DNA of 64,000 nucleotides. Source: Actinotalea caeni (GTDB lineage: Bacteria > Actinomycetota > Actinomycetes > Actinomycetales > Beutenbergiaceae). Position 1 is the first letter of the stretch; every line of letters starts with the position of its first letter. Location: NCBI RefSeq assembly GCF_009733795.1, contig NZ_WNXX01000001.1, forward strand, positions 1 through 64,000, read 5' to 3'. This document shows, piece by piece, positions 1 to 8,802 of this stretch. A program made the position numbers and the translations under genes. Below the pieces are notes generated by a model, which worked only from the letters and a program-made list of their open reading frames with translations, made no database searches and had not been told where the DNA came from.

Positions 1-38
1 CGACCGGCCGGAGCGAGCCGCGCATTACGGTGGACCAA

Positions 39-91
39 GAGAAGGCCTCCCTCGAGTGACGTTGAACACCACTCAGAATGGAGGCCTTCTC
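39..91. repeat. Inverted repeat at left edge
   Basis: Two perfect 12-nt arms (39-50 and 80-91, GAGAAGGCCTCC and its complement) flank a smaller 5-bp stem (54-58 with 70-74, GAGTG/CACTC). It lies upstream of fdhD. It could be the terminator of a gene to the left or the end of a mobile element. Nothing in the 38 bases before it allows a decision. Confidence 0.55.
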
Positions 92-142
92 CCTACATCC
101 GTGTCACCAACGTGCTGACCGAGTACAGCTAGACACCTGGGC

Positions 143-964
143 ATGGCCCGGACGACGCGACGCTCCCCCGCCGTCCGCCTGCACGCCGACGGCACCCGGA
201 CGAGCCGGCCGGACACGCTCGCGGGCGAGGAGCCGCTGGAGATCTCGCTCGACGGTCAGCGCTGGCTGGTGACGATGCGCACGCCGGGCGACGACGTCGA
301 CCTCGTGCACGGGCTGCTGCTGGCCGAGGGCGTCATCAGCCGCGCCGACCAGGTGCTGCGGGTCGGGTACGGACCGGGCGTGGACGCCGGCGGGCTGCTC
401 GAGTACAACGCGGTCGACGTCCGGCTCGGCGACGGCGCACGTGCGCCGGAGCGGCGCGAGCGCGCCGTCTACACGTCGGCCTCGTGCGGCATCTGCGGGA
501 CGTCGTCGATCGAGGCGCTCGCCCGGACCAGCAGCCACCCGGTCGCCGACCCGGGGGTCCGGGTCCGGCTCGCCACGCTGCTCGCGCTGCCCGACCGGCT
601 CCGCGAGCGGCAGCGGCTGTTCGACCGCACCGGGGGCGTGCACGCCGCCGGTCTGCTGCTCGACGACGAGCTCGTGTGCGTCCGCGAGGACGTCGGGCGC
701 CACAACGCGGTCGACAAGGTGCTCGGCCGGGCGCTGCGAGACGGGCTCGTGCCGCTCACCGGCGCCGTGCTGCAGGTCTCGGGCCGACTCTCCTACGAGC
801 TGGTCCAGAAGGCGTCGATGGCCGGCGTCCCCGTGCTGGCGGCCGTCAGCGCGCCCAGCGCGGCGGCCGTCGAGCTGGCCGAGGAGGTCGGCATGACCGT
901 CGTCGGGTTCTCCCGCGGCACCAGCCTCTCGGTCTACACCCGGCCGGACCGCGTCGTCGCCTGA
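143..964 (+). CDS. fdhD: Formate dehydrogenase accessory sulfurtransferase FdhD
   Basis: A 273-residue FdhD. In this family the protein passes sulfur from a cysteine desulfurase to the molybdenum cofactor of formate dehydrogenase in the cytoplasm. The conserved CxxC sulfur-carrier motif is visible as SCGICG near residue 116, followed by the family block GLLLDDELVCVREDVGRHNAVDK. Its length matches full-length FdhD proteins. The ATG at 143 gives an N-terminus rich in Arg and Ser. No formate dehydrogenase or molybdopterin gene lies in the window, so its client enzyme must be encoded elsewhere. It reads in the same direction as the MFS gene that follows after about 80 bp. Confidence 0.93.
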   Translation: MARTTRRSPAVRLHADGTRTSRPDTLAGEEPLEISLDGQRWLVTMRTPGDDVDLVHGLLLAEGVISRADQVLRVGYGPGVDAGGLLEYNAVDVRLGDGARAPERRERAVYTSASCGICGTSSIEALARTSSHPVADPGVRVRLATLLALPDRLRERQRLFDRTGGVHAAGLLLDDELVCVREDVGRHNAVDKVLGRALRDGLVPLTGAVLQVSGRLSYELVQKASMAGVPVLAAVSAPSAAAVELAEEVGMTVVGFSRGTSLSVYTRPDRVVA

Positions 965-1047
965 GCCACGGCCGATCTCCGGACGATCGGTCGGAAGCCC
1001 CGGATGCGTGGTCGGACACGACGGCCGACGCCGGTGTTGCAGCCGGT

Positions 1048-2388
1048 GTGATCGAGACAGACACTCCCGACAGTCCCCCGTCCACCGACCGCGGGCGCCG
1101 GATGCCCTACCCGGCGCTCGTCGCGATGATGCTCACGAGCTTCGTGCTCGTCACCGCCGAGTTCCTGCCCAACGGGATCCTCACGGAGATCGCGCGCGAC
1201 CTCGGCGTCACCGTCGGGCAGGCCGGTCAGATGGTGACGATCACCGCCGTCGTCGGCTTCCTCGCCGCGCTGACGATCGGCTCGGCCTTCCCCCGCATGG
1301 ACCGCCGCACGCTCATGGTCCTGCTGGCGCTGGCGGCGGCGGTCTCGAACCTCGTGGTGGCGCTCGCCCCGACGCTGCCGCTCATCCTCGTCTCGCGCGC
1401 GCTGCTGGGCGGCGCGATCAGCGCGTTCTGGTCGATGTCGCTCACGGTCGCGTCCCGCATCGCCGGGCCCGAACGGCTCGGCCGGGCCGTGATGTTCACG
1501 ACCGCCGGGCTCTCGCTCGCGACGATCATGGGCGTGCCGCTCGGCGTCGTGCTCTCGTCGGCCTCCGACTGGCGCAACGCCTTCGTCGTGCTCACGCTCG
1601 TCTCCGCGGCCGTGGCGCTCGCGCTGCGGCTGTCGCTGCCCGCCGTGCCCGCCGAGCGGTCGGCCGGACCCGCGGTGCTGCTGTCCACCCTGCGCTGGCC
1701 CGGTGTCGGGCTCGGCCTCGTCGGGCACGTGCTCACCGTGCTGGGCCACGTCACCGCCTACACCTACATCCGGCCCGCGCTGGAGCGGGTGGGTGACGAG
1801 GGCACCGTGGTGCTCGTGCTCGCCCTGTTCGGCGTCGGCGGGCTGGTCGGCAACATCGTCACGGGCGCCGTCGTCGACCGGTGGCTCGCCCCGCTGTCCG
1901 GCATCGTGCCCCTGCTGATCGGCGTGTCGCTGCTGGTCGTGATCGCGCTGCCGGGCTCGACGGCGGTCGTCGGCGCAGCCGTCCTCGTCTGGGGCGTGGC
2001 GTTCGCGGCCTGGCTGATCGTCCTGAACACCTGGATCGGCCGCCGCACGCCGGGCCGGCTGGAGGCGGGCGGCGCGCTCAGCGTCGCCGGGTTCCAGCTC
2101 GCGATCTCCGCCGCCGCCGGGATCGGTGGCCTGGTGATCGACCTCGTCGGCGTCACCTGGGTGTTCCTGCTCGGCTTCGGCTCCGTCACGGTCGGCGCGG
2201 TGGTCTTCTGGCTGGCCGGCCGCGTCCCGCCGGCCTCAGCCGACGCCGGCGCCGACGACGCCCTCGCGCCAGGCGGAGGGCAGCACGCCGTCGTGGTGGC
2301 GACGGAAGGCGCGGCTGAAGCCCTCGTCGGACGCGTAGCCGAGGCGACGGGCCACCTCGGAGACCCGGACCCCGTCGGCCAGGAGTGA
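1048..2388 (+). CDS. MFS efflux transporter, DHA1 type
   Basis: A major facilitator of about 446 residues with around 12 hydrophobic segments. The first helix carries VTAEFLPNGIL, followed by IARDLGVTVGQAGQMVT. This is the signature of DHA1 proteins of the AraJ, NepI and chloramphenicol-efflux type, so proton-driven export of a drug, sugar or nucleoside is likely; the substrate is unknown. The GTG at 1048 was chosen; an ATG at 1102 would begin just before helix 1. The transporter core ends near 2220 (WLAGRVPPAS). The last 50 or so residues are hydrophilic and lie antisense to the 3' end of the AraC gene, so the tail may be a run-on beyond an ancestral stop codon. Confidence 0.85.
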   Translation: MIETDTPDSPPSTDRGRRMPYPALVAMMLTSFVLVTAEFLPNGILTEIARDLGVTVGQAGQMVTITAVVGFLAALTIGSAFPRMDRRTLMVLLALAAAVSNLVVALAPTLPLILVSRALLGGAISAFWSMSLTVASRIAGPERLGRAVMFTTAGLSLATIMGVPLGVVLSSASDWRNAFVVLTLVSAAVALALRLSLPAVPAERSAGPAVLLSTLRWPGVGLGLVGHVLTVLGHVTAYTYIRPALERVGDEGTVVLVLALFGVGGLVGNIVTGAVVDRWLAPLSGIVPLLIGVSLLVVIALPGSTAVVGAAVLVWGVAFAAWLIVLNTWIGRRTPGRLEAGGALSVAGFQLAISAAAGIGGLVIDLVGVTWVFLLGFGSVTVGAVVFWLAGRVPPASADAGADDALAPGGGQHAVVVATEGAAEALVGRVAEATGHLGDPDPVGQE

Positions 2389-3120
2389 GCGCGCCCGCGC
2401 CATCCGCACCTCGGTGACGTAGCCGAGCGGTGACGTGCCGGTCTCGGCGCGGAACCGCTCGGCGAACGCCGAGCGGGACATCGCCGCGACGGCGGCGAGG
2501 TCCTCCACGGTCCACGGGCGACCCGGGTGCTCGTGGATCGCGTCGAGGGCGCGCGCGAGGTGCCGGTCCGCCGTCCGCGCGGGCCAGCCCTCGGGTGCGC
2601 AGCCGTTGCGGGTCCACGCACGGAGCACGGCCAGCACGAGCGTGGTGGCCATCAGGCGGCACAGCCTGGTCGCCTCGTGGCACCGCGCCGGTGCCGGGTC
2701 GACGTGGCCGACGTACGGGGCGAGCGCGGCCGCCCCCGGCTCGGACGCACCCAGGTCGGGCACGGTGATCACGTCGGGGACCACCTGCAGGCGCGGAGCG
2801 CTCGTCGGGGTCGGGAGCAGCCGGGTCACCCGGACCTCGGCGTCGGAGCGTGCCCGGACCGTGACCGCCCGGCGCCCGACGGCGAGGAGCACACCGCCCG
2901 GCTCCACGAGGTCGCCCGGGCGTCCGTGCGCACCGGCCGGGTCGAGCGTGCACCGCAGCGCCCCCGACGGCACGGCGAGGGCGCCGCTGCGCACGGTCAC
3001 CACGGCCGTGCGGCCGGCGCCCAGCAGCAGTGGTTGCCCCGCGACCAGGTGCTCGTGGGTGGCGGTCGCCACGTCCCACTCGAGGTCGGCGAACAGATCT
3101 TCCAGAGCCCGCTGGTTCAC
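2236..3120 (-). CDS. AraC family transcriptional regulator
   Basis: A DNA-binding regulator of about 294 residues. The N-terminal half resembles the cupin-like ligand domain of AraC proteins (AraC-binding-like type). The C-terminal 100 residues carry two helix-turn-helix units: TVEDLAAVAAMSRSAFAERF, then VSEVARRLGYASDEGFSRAF. The start was set at the GTG at 3120 (VNQRALEDLF). A longer frame from the ATG at 3186 would overlap the glgX start. It is convergent with the upstream MFS gene and overlaps its 3' end by 153 bp. AraC regulators of this type often control a neighbouring MFS efflux gene, which is the likely target here by inference. The effector is unknown. Confidence 0.85.
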   Translation of the reverse strand: MNQRALEDLFADLEWDVATATHEHLVAGQPLLLGAGRTAVVTVRSGALAVPSGALRCTLDPAGAHGRPGDLVEPGGVLLAVGRRAVTVRARSDAEVRVTRLLPTPTSAPRLQVVPDVITVPDLGASEPGAAALAPYVGHVDPAPARCHEATRLCRLMATTLVLAVLRAWTRNGCAPEGWPARTADRHLARALDAIHEHPGRPWTVEDLAAVAAMSRSAFAERFRAETGTSPLGYVTEVRMARARSLLADGVRVSEVARRLGYASDEGFSRAFRRHHDGVLPSAWREGVVGAGVG

Positions 3121-3184
3121 GTCGGCGCAACCGACCCCGGCCCGCGCGTATTCCGTTCGAGCCCCGGGGTGAGAGTCTTGGCCC

Positions 3185-5377
3185 ATGCAGATCTGGCCCG
3201 GTGACCCGTACCCCCTGGGTGCGACCTATGACGGCAGCGGCACCAACTTCGCGCTGTTCTCCTACGTGGCGGACGCCGTCGAGCTCTGCCTCGTCGACGA
3301 CGGCGAGGACGGGACGCTGGTCGAGCGGCGCGTCCCGCTCACCGAGGTGGACGCGCACGTCTTCCACGCCTACCTGCCGGGCGTGGAGCCGGGGCAGCGG
3401 TACGGCTTTCGCGTGCACGGTCCCTACGACCCTGCGCAGGGCCACCGGTGCAACCCGGCGAAGCTGCTGCTCGACCCCTACGCCCGCGCGGTCGACGGAC
3501 AGATCGACGGCGACGAGTCGCTGTACTCCTACCGCTTCGACGACCCGGGCGCGGCGACCTCGGCCGACGGCGTCAACGACGACGACTCGCTCGGCCACAC
3601 GATGCTGTCGGTCGTGACCTCGCCGTTCTTCGACTGGGGCCACGACCGGCCGCCGGGGCACGACTACGCCGACACGATCGTCTACGAGGCGCACGTGCGC
3701 GGCATGACCAAGCTGCACCCGGAGATCCCCGAGGAGATCCGCGGCAGCTACGCCGCGCTCGCGCACCCGGCGATGATCAACCACCTCACCGAGCTCGGCG
3801 TCACCGCCGTCGAGCTGATGCCGGTGCACCAGTTCGTCCACGACCCGCACCTGCAGGAGCAGGGCCGGCGCAACTACTGGGGCTACAACACCATCGGGTT
3901 CTTCGCGCCGCACAACGACTACGCGGCCTACGGCACGCGCGGCCAGCAGGTGCAGGAGTTCAAGTCGATGGTCAAGGCGCTGCACGAGGCCGACATCGAG
4001 GTGATCCTCGACGTCGTCTACAACCACACCGCCGAGGGCAACCACCTGGGCCCGACGCTGTCACTGCGCGGCATCGACAACGCCTCGTACTACCGCCTGG
4101 TCGACGACGACCCGACGCACTACTTCGACACCACCGGCACCGGCAACTCGCTGCTCATGCGCAGCCCGCACGTGCTGCAGATGATCATGGACTCGCTGCG
4201 GTACTGGGTGACCGAGATGCACGTCGACGGGTTCCGCTTCGACCTCGCGGCGACGCTCGCGCGACAGTTCCACGAGGTCGACAGGCTGAGCGCGTTCTTC
4301 GACCTCGTGCACCAGGACCCGGTCGTCTCGCAGGTGAAGCTGATCGCCGAGCCGTGGGACCTCGGGCAGGGCGGCTACCAGGTCGGCGGGTTCCCCCCGC
4401 TGTGGACGGAGTGGAACGGCAAGTACCGCGACACCGTGCGGGACTTCTGGCGCGGCGAGCCGTCGACGCTCGGCGAGTTCGCCAGCCGCATCACCGGCTC
4501 CTCCGACCTGTACGAGCACACCGGTCGCACCCCGATCGCCTCGATCAACTTCGTCACCGCGCACGACGGGTTCACGCTGCGCGACCTCGTGTCGTACAAC
4601 GAGAAGCACAACGAGGCCAACGGCGAGGACGGCCAGGACGGCGAGAGCCACAACCGGTCGTGGAACTGCGGCGTCGAGGGCCCGACCGACGACCCGGAGA
4701 TCAACGCGCTGCGGGGACGGCAGCAGCGCAACTTCCTCACGACCCTGCTGCTGTCGCAGGGTGTGCCGATGCTGCTGCACGGCGACGAGATGGGCCGCAC
4801 GCAGGGCGGCAACAACAACACCTACGCCCAGGACAGCGAGATCGCCTGGATGCACTGGGACCTCACGGAGGAGCAGCGCGAGCTGCTCGCGTTCACGTCC
4901 TCGGTGATCGGGCTGCGCCGCGACCACCCGGTGCTGCGGCGTCGCCGGTTCTTCAACGGCTCGGTCTCCCACAGCCCCGAGGGCCCCGACCTGCCCGACA
5001 TCGCCTGGCTCGACCTCACCGGTGAGCCGATGGACGCCGAGGCGTGGAACACCTGGTACGCGAGGTCGGTGGCGGTGTTCATCAACGGCGAGGCGATCGA
5101 GGAGCCGGACCGTCGTGGCCGCCGCATCGTCGACGACTCGTTCCTGCTGCTCATCAACGCCGACGCCTCCGACCTGGTGTTCGCGCTGCCCGGCCCCGAC
5201 TACGGCGCCTCCTGGCGCGTCGTGCTCAGCACCGACACCAGCGCCGAGCACCCGGAGTCCTACGCCGCGGAGGACGCGGTGGATGTCGCCGCGCGCAGCG
5301 TCACCGTGCTCAGCCGCCCGCCGATCGAGTCCGCCAGCACCCCGGACCGCGCCGTCGCCCCCGCGGCGGGGGCCTGA
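3185..5377 (+). CDS. glgX: Glycogen debranching enzyme GlgX (isoamylase type)
   Basis: A 730-residue GH13 enzyme that hydrolyses alpha-1,6 branches of glycogen and supplies linear maltooligosaccharides. An N-terminal CBM48-like domain (GTNFALFSYVADAVELCLVD) precedes the TIM barrel. Barrel motifs are DVVYNH from residue 276, DGFRFD with nucleophile D353, AEPWD with acid E389, and TAHDGF with D461. The length is typical of GlgX/TreX. The ATG at 3185 follows GAGTCT six bases upstream, a weak match to the leaderless promoter pattern of this genome. Its stop overlaps the treY start by one base (TGATG), so the two are translationally coupled. It forms the first step of the TreX-TreY-TreZ route to trehalose. 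Confidence 0.95.
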   Translation: MQIWPGDPYPLGATYDGSGTNFALFSYVADAVELCLVDDGEDGTLVERRVPLTEVDAHVFHAYLPGVEPGQRYGFRVHGPYDPAQGHRCNPAKLLLDPYARAVDGQIDGDESLYSYRFDDPGAATSADGVNDDDSLGHTMLSVVTSPFFDWGHDRPPGHDYADTIVYEAHVRGMTKLHPEIPEEIRGSYAALAHPAMINHLTELGVTAVELMPVHQFVHDPHLQEQGRRNYWGYNTIGFFAPHNDYAAYGTRGQQVQEFKSMVKALHEADIEVILDVVYNHTAEGNHLGPTLSLRGIDNASYYRLVDDDPTHYFDTTGTGNSLLMRSPHVLQMIMDSLRYWVTEMHVDGFRFDLAATLARQFHEVDRLSAFFDLVHQDPVVSQVKLIAEPWDLGQGGYQVGGFPPLWTEWNGKYRDTVRDFWRGEPSTLGEFASRITGSSDLYEHTGRTPIASINFVTAHDGFTLRDLVSYNEKHNEANGEDGQDGESHNRSWNCGVEGPTDDPEINALRGRQQRNFLTTLLLSQGVPMLLHGDEMGRTQGGNNNTYAQDSEIAWMHWDLTEEQRELLAFTSSVIGLRRDHPVLRRRRFFNGSVSHSPEGPDLPDIAWLDLTGEPMDAEAWNTWYARSVAVFINGEAIEEPDRRGRRIVDDSFLLLINADASDLVFALPGPDYGASWRVVLSTDTSAEHPESYAAEDAVDVAARSVTVLSRPPIESASTPDRAVAPAAGA

Positions 5378-7839
5378 TGGGTCGCGTCCCGGTCAGCACC
5401 TACCGGCTGCAGCTCGGGCCGGACCTGACGTTCGACGACGCCGCGGCCCGGGTCGGCTACCTCGCCGACCTCGGGGTGACCGACCTCTACCTGTCCCCCG
5501 TCCTCGCCGCGGCACCGGGGTCGACGCACGGCTACGACGTCGTCGACCACGACCGCATCAGCGAGGTCATGGGCGGGCGCGCGGGTCTGGAGCGGCTCGT
5601 GGCGGCGGCGCGGGCGCACGACATGGGCGTGGTGCTCGACATCGTCCCCAACCACATGGCGGCACCGACGCCGGCGTACCTGAACAAGGCGCTGTGGTCG
5701 GTGCTGGCCGAGGGGCCGGAGTCGCCGTACGCGAGCTGGTTCGACGTCGACCTGGCGGCCGGACCGGTGCTGATGCCGGTGCTCGGGCGCCGCATCGGTG
5801 CCGTGCTGGCCGACGGCGAGCTCTCGGTCGAGCCCGCACCTGCCGAGTCGGGCCTGGACGGCATGGTGCTGCGCTACTACGACCACGTGCTGCCGGTGCG
5901 CGCCGGCACCGAGCAGCTGCCGCTGGCGGACCTGGTCGACCGGCAGCACTACCGGCTCGCGTACTGGAAGGTCGGCGACGAGGAGCTCAACTACCGCCGC
6001 TTCTTCGACGTCGGGACGCTCGTCGCGATCCGCGTCGAGCGCCCGGAGGTGTTCGACGCGACGCACCGGCTGGTGGTCGAGCTCGTGCAGCAGGGCCTGG
6101 TCGACGGCCTGCGGGTCGACCACCCGGACGGGCTCGCCGACCCGCGCGGCTACTTCCGGCGGCTCGACGAGGCGACCGGGGGCGCGTGGACGGTCGCCGA
6201 GAAGATCCTCGAGCCGGACGAGACGCTGCCCGGCGACTGGCCCGTGGCGGGCACCACCGGGTACGACGCCGCGTGGCGGATCGGCCAGGTGCAGATCGAC
6301 CCGGCCGGCGCCACCGACCTCGCGGGCGTGATGACCGAGCTCACCGGCGACAGCCTCGGCGGGCTGCCCGCGCTGATCGAGTCGTCGAAGCGCGAGATCG
6401 CCACCGGCTCGCTCGCGGCCGAGGTCGAGCGGCTCAGCCACGCCGTCGCGGCGGAGTGCCGCGACGACGTCCGGCTGCGCGACCACACGCTGAGCGCGAT
6501 CCGGGACTGCCTGCGCGAGCTCGTGGTCGCGTGCGACCGCTACCGCGCCTACGTGGTGCCGGGCGAGCCCGCTCCCCCGCTGAGCGTGTCCCTGCTCACC
6601 GAGATGGCCGAGCGGGCGCGGACCCGGCTCGACGCCGAGCGCGGCGAGACGCTCGACGTCGTCGTCGACCTCGTGCTGGGCCGGGAGGTCGGCAGCGCCG
6701 GCCGGCGGCAGCAGCCGCGCCGCGACGAGATCATCGTCCGGTTCCAGCAGGTGTGCGGAGCCGTCATGGCCAAGGGTGTCGAGGACACCGCCTTCTACCG
6801 CTGGACGCACCTGACGAGCCTGTGCGAGGTCGGCGGCGCCCCGCAGAGGTTCGCGGTCGCACCCGACGACCTGCACGCCTGGGCGCACGCGACCCAGCAG
6901 AGCCACCCGACCACGATGACGAACGGCTCGACGCACGACAGCAAGCGCGGCGAGGACGTGCGCGCCCGCATCGGCGTGCTGTCACAGCTCGCCGGCGCCT
7001 GGCGCGAGCACGTGCACGCGCTGCGCGAGGCGACCGCCGGCTACCGGCCCGCCGACCTGCACGGCCGCACCGAGAACCTGCTGTGGCAGACGCTCGCGGG
7101 CACGTGGGGCCCCGACGGCCCGATCGCCGTCGAGCGGATCACCGGCTACCTCGTCAAGGCCAGCCGCGAGGCGAAGGACTGGACGACCTGGACCGCCGTC
7201 GACGAGGCCCGTGAGGCCGCGCTGACCGGCTTCGTCGAGCAGCTGTTGCAGGACCGGGCGGTCGTCGACCTCATGGACGCGTGGGCACGGCGGACCGCCG
7301 AGCCGGTGCGCACGGCGGTGCTGGTGACCAAGGCGCTGCAGCTGACCGTGCCGGGCGTGGCCGACGTCTACCAGGGCAGCGAGACCACCACGGTCGGGCT
7401 GGTCGACCCGGACAACCGGCGACCGGTCGACGTCGAGCCGCTCGCGGCCGCCCTCGCCCGGCTCGACGCGGGGCAACGACCCGCGGACCTCGGCGAGGAG
7501 AAGCTGCGGCTGGTCGCGGCGCTGCTGCGGCTGCGGCGGTCGCTGCCGGAGGCGTTCGTCGGGTCGCGGTCGGGGTACGCGGCGCTGCCGACGACGACCG
7601 GGCACGCGCTCGCGTTCACCCGCACGCTCGACGGCGAGCCGGCCGTGTGCACGGTCGTCACCCGGCTGCCGGTCGCGCTCGCGGCCGCGGGCGGCTGGGC
7701 CGCCCACACGGTCGTGCTGCCCGAGGGGTCGTGGCGCGACGTCGTCACCGGTGCCGTGCACGACGGCGGACCGGTCGCGCTCGCGGACCTGCTCGCCGAC
7801 TCGCCGGTCGCGGTGCTCAGCGCGGCTCCGCCCGCATGA
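5377..7839 (+). CDS. treY: Maltooligosyltrehalose synthase TreY
   Basis: An 820-residue GH13 isomerase that turns the reducing-end alpha-1,4 bond of a maltooligosaccharide into the alpha,alpha-1,1 bond of maltooligosyltrehalose. The N-terminus PVSTYRLQLGPDLTFDDAAA is diagnostic. Catalytic-region motifs include DIVPNHM near residue 88, GLRVDHPDGLADP with D248, and VAEKILEPDE with E275. The C-terminal part has KGVEDTAFYRW and the family block DVYQGSE. It starts at the ATG overlapping the glgX stop. The last 23 bp overlap the 3' end of the convergent GNAT gene. The product is the substrate of TreZ, encoded about 1 kb downstream. Confidence 0.95.
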   Translation: MGRVPVSTYRLQLGPDLTFDDAAARVGYLADLGVTDLYLSPVLAAAPGSTHGYDVVDHDRISEVMGGRAGLERLVAAARAHDMGVVLDIVPNHMAAPTPAYLNKALWSVLAEGPESPYASWFDVDLAAGPVLMPVLGRRIGAVLADGELSVEPAPAESGLDGMVLRYYDHVLPVRAGTEQLPLADLVDRQHYRLAYWKVGDEELNYRRFFDVGTLVAIRVERPEVFDATHRLVVELVQQGLVDGLRVDHPDGLADPRGYFRRLDEATGGAWTVAEKILEPDETLPGDWPVAGTTGYDAAWRIGQVQIDPAGATDLAGVMTELTGDSLGGLPALIESSKREIATGSLAAEVERLSHAVAAECRDDVRLRDHTLSAIRDCLRELVVACDRYRAYVVPGEPAPPLSVSLLTEMAERARTRLDAERGETLDVVVDLVLGREVGSAGRRQQPRRDEIIVRFQQVCGAVMAKGVEDTAFYRWTHLTSLCEVGGAPQRFAVAPDDLHAWAHATQQSHPTTMTNGSTHDSKRGEDVRARIGVLSQLAGAWREHVHALREATAGYRPADLHGRTENLLWQTLAGTWGPDGPIAVERITGYLVKASREAKDWTTWTAVDEAREAALTGFVEQLLQDRAVVDLMDAWARRTAEPVRTAVLVTKALQLTVPGVADVYQGSETTTVGLVDPDNRRPVDVEPLAAALARLDAGQRPADLGEEKLRLVAALLRLRRSLPEAFVGSRSGYAALPTTTGHALAFTRTLDGEPAVCTVVTRLPVALAAAGGWAAHTVVLPEGSWRDVVTGAVHDGGPVALADLLADSPVAVLSAAPPA

Positions 7840-8383
7840 GGATCCCGACGCCGCCGGTGAAGGTGACGCCGGCGAGCCGGTCGGCGCGCATCACCTCGCG
7901 GAACCCCCACCGCTCGTGCAGCGCGATCGAGGCGCGGTTCGCCGGGTTGACGACGTAGTAGACCGCGCCCTCGTGGTCGGGGAGGGCGGCGACCCAGCGC
8001 ATGCGTGCGTCGGTGAGGGCGACCGCGACGCCGCGGCGCCGGTGGTCGGGGTGCACGGTGACGCCGCCGAGGTAGTGGCCTGGCGGCGCCGGGTCGGCGT
8101 CGTCGGCCGGCTCGGTGCGGTGGTGCGTCAGCGCCCAGCCGAGGACCGGGCGACCGCGGGCCGCGCGGTCGGCCGCCGTCGAGCCGGCCGCCGCGCGAGG
8201 CTCGGCGAGGAGCACGCACCTGTCGGGGTTTGCGATCGCGCGACCCAGCGCGGCGGCGTCGACGGTCCGGCCGGCGGCGTGCTGCACCGCGACGAGGGCC
8301 TCGACGTCGGCCGGCAGCGCGGCCCGGACGACGACCGGCAACGGGTCGCGCGCGCGACCGGGTCGGTACTCCGCGAAGGACAT
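7817..8383 (-). CDS. GNAT family N-acetyltransferase
   Basis: A 188-residue single-domain acetyltransferase. The acetyl-CoA loop is seen in GGVTVHPDHRRRGVAVALTDARM, followed by the C-terminal motif NPANRASIALHERWGFREV. The acceptor substrate cannot be told from sequence. The ATG at 8383 was preferred to the GTG at 8392 because TACCGT sits 7 bases upstream of it. The gene lies on the opposite strand inside the treY-treZ cluster and its 3' end overlaps treY by 23 bp, so it looks inserted into the trehalose genes rather than part of the pathway. Confidence 0.85.
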   Translation of the reverse strand: MSFAEYRPGRARDPLPVVVRAALPADVEALVAVQHAAGRTVDAAALGRAIANPDRCVLLAEPRAAAGSTAADRAARGRPVLGWALTHHRTEPADDADPAPPGHYLGGVTVHPDHRRRGVAVALTDARMRWVAALPDHEGAVYYVVNPANRASIALHERWGFREVMRADRLAGVTFTGGVGILMRAEPR

Positions 8384-8390
8384 CCGAGCC

Positions 8391-8396
8391 ACGGTA
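8391..8396 (-). promoter_or_regulatory. Leaderless-type -10 box of GNAT gene
   Basis: TACCGT on the minus strand ends 7 nt before the ATG at 8383. It matches the TANNNT pattern seen before many starts in this window. Confidence 0.5.
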
Positions 8397-8478
8397 GCGA
8401 GGGGCTGGTCCGACCGGGGTGCCCAGCAGGAGCCGACCGGGTCGCCGTGCCCGCCCGGGTGCCTGGCCGCACGCCGGA

Positions 8479-8583
8479 GCGAGCTCGTAGCCCCGTGCCG
8501 AGCTCGTACGGTGCACGGTACGAGCTGGGCACGGTCGTACGAGATGGCGGCCCTGCCGGCGGTCGGCGCGGCCGCGGCGCCTG
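8479..8583. repeat. Palindromic repeat copy A
   Basis: A 105-bp unit about 95% identical (100 of 105 positions) to 8627-8731. It is built around an imperfect palindrome: arms AGCTCGTAC (8501-8509) and GTACGAGCT (8518-8526) around GGTGCACG. A second, outer pair CTCGTA (8484-8489) and TACGAG (8538-8543) encloses it. It lies in the divergent gap between the GNAT gene and treZ. A related element with different sequence but the same architecture lies at 56853-56924. It resembles dispersed intergenic palindromes (REP-like) rather than an insertion sequence, because no transposase is present. Confidence 0.8.
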
Positions 8584-8626
8584 ACCGGCGACGCCCCTGT
8601 CCGCCCTACCCCGTCCTGTCCTCGGG

Positions 8627-8731
8627 GCGAGCTCGTAGCCCCGTACCCATCTCGTACGGTGCACGGTACGAGCTCGGCACGGTCGTACGAGATGGCGGCC
8701 CTGCCGGCGGTCGGCGCGGGCGCGGCGCCTG
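8627..8731. repeat. Palindromic repeat copy B
   Basis: The second tandem copy, 43 bp after copy A. Inner arms are CTCGTAC (8651-8657) and GTACGAG (8666-8672) around GGTGCACG; outer arms are CTCGTA (8632-8637) and TACGAG (8686-8691). Five substitutions separate it from copy A. Three of them fall just before the inner palindrome. The unit ends about 60 bp before the treZ -10 box. Confidence 0.8.
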
Positions 8732-8790
8732 CCGACGCCGAGGCCGTCCGACCCCCGGGACCCGGGTCGATCGGACGCGTGGCATCTGGG

Positions 8791-8796
8791 TACCGT
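8791..8796 (+). promoter_or_regulatory. Leaderless-type -10 box of treZ
   Basis: TACCGT ends 6 nt before the treZ ATG at 8803. This supports that start and an independent promoter for treZ. Confidence 0.5.
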
Positions 8797-8802
8797 CTTC
8801 AG

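Noticed and set aside
1-132. Possible transposase C-terminus reading into TAG at 130-132
   Set aside because: The open stretch is short, and a tail such as RVTNVLTEYS is too little to assign an insertion sequence family. Only the inverted repeat is reported.
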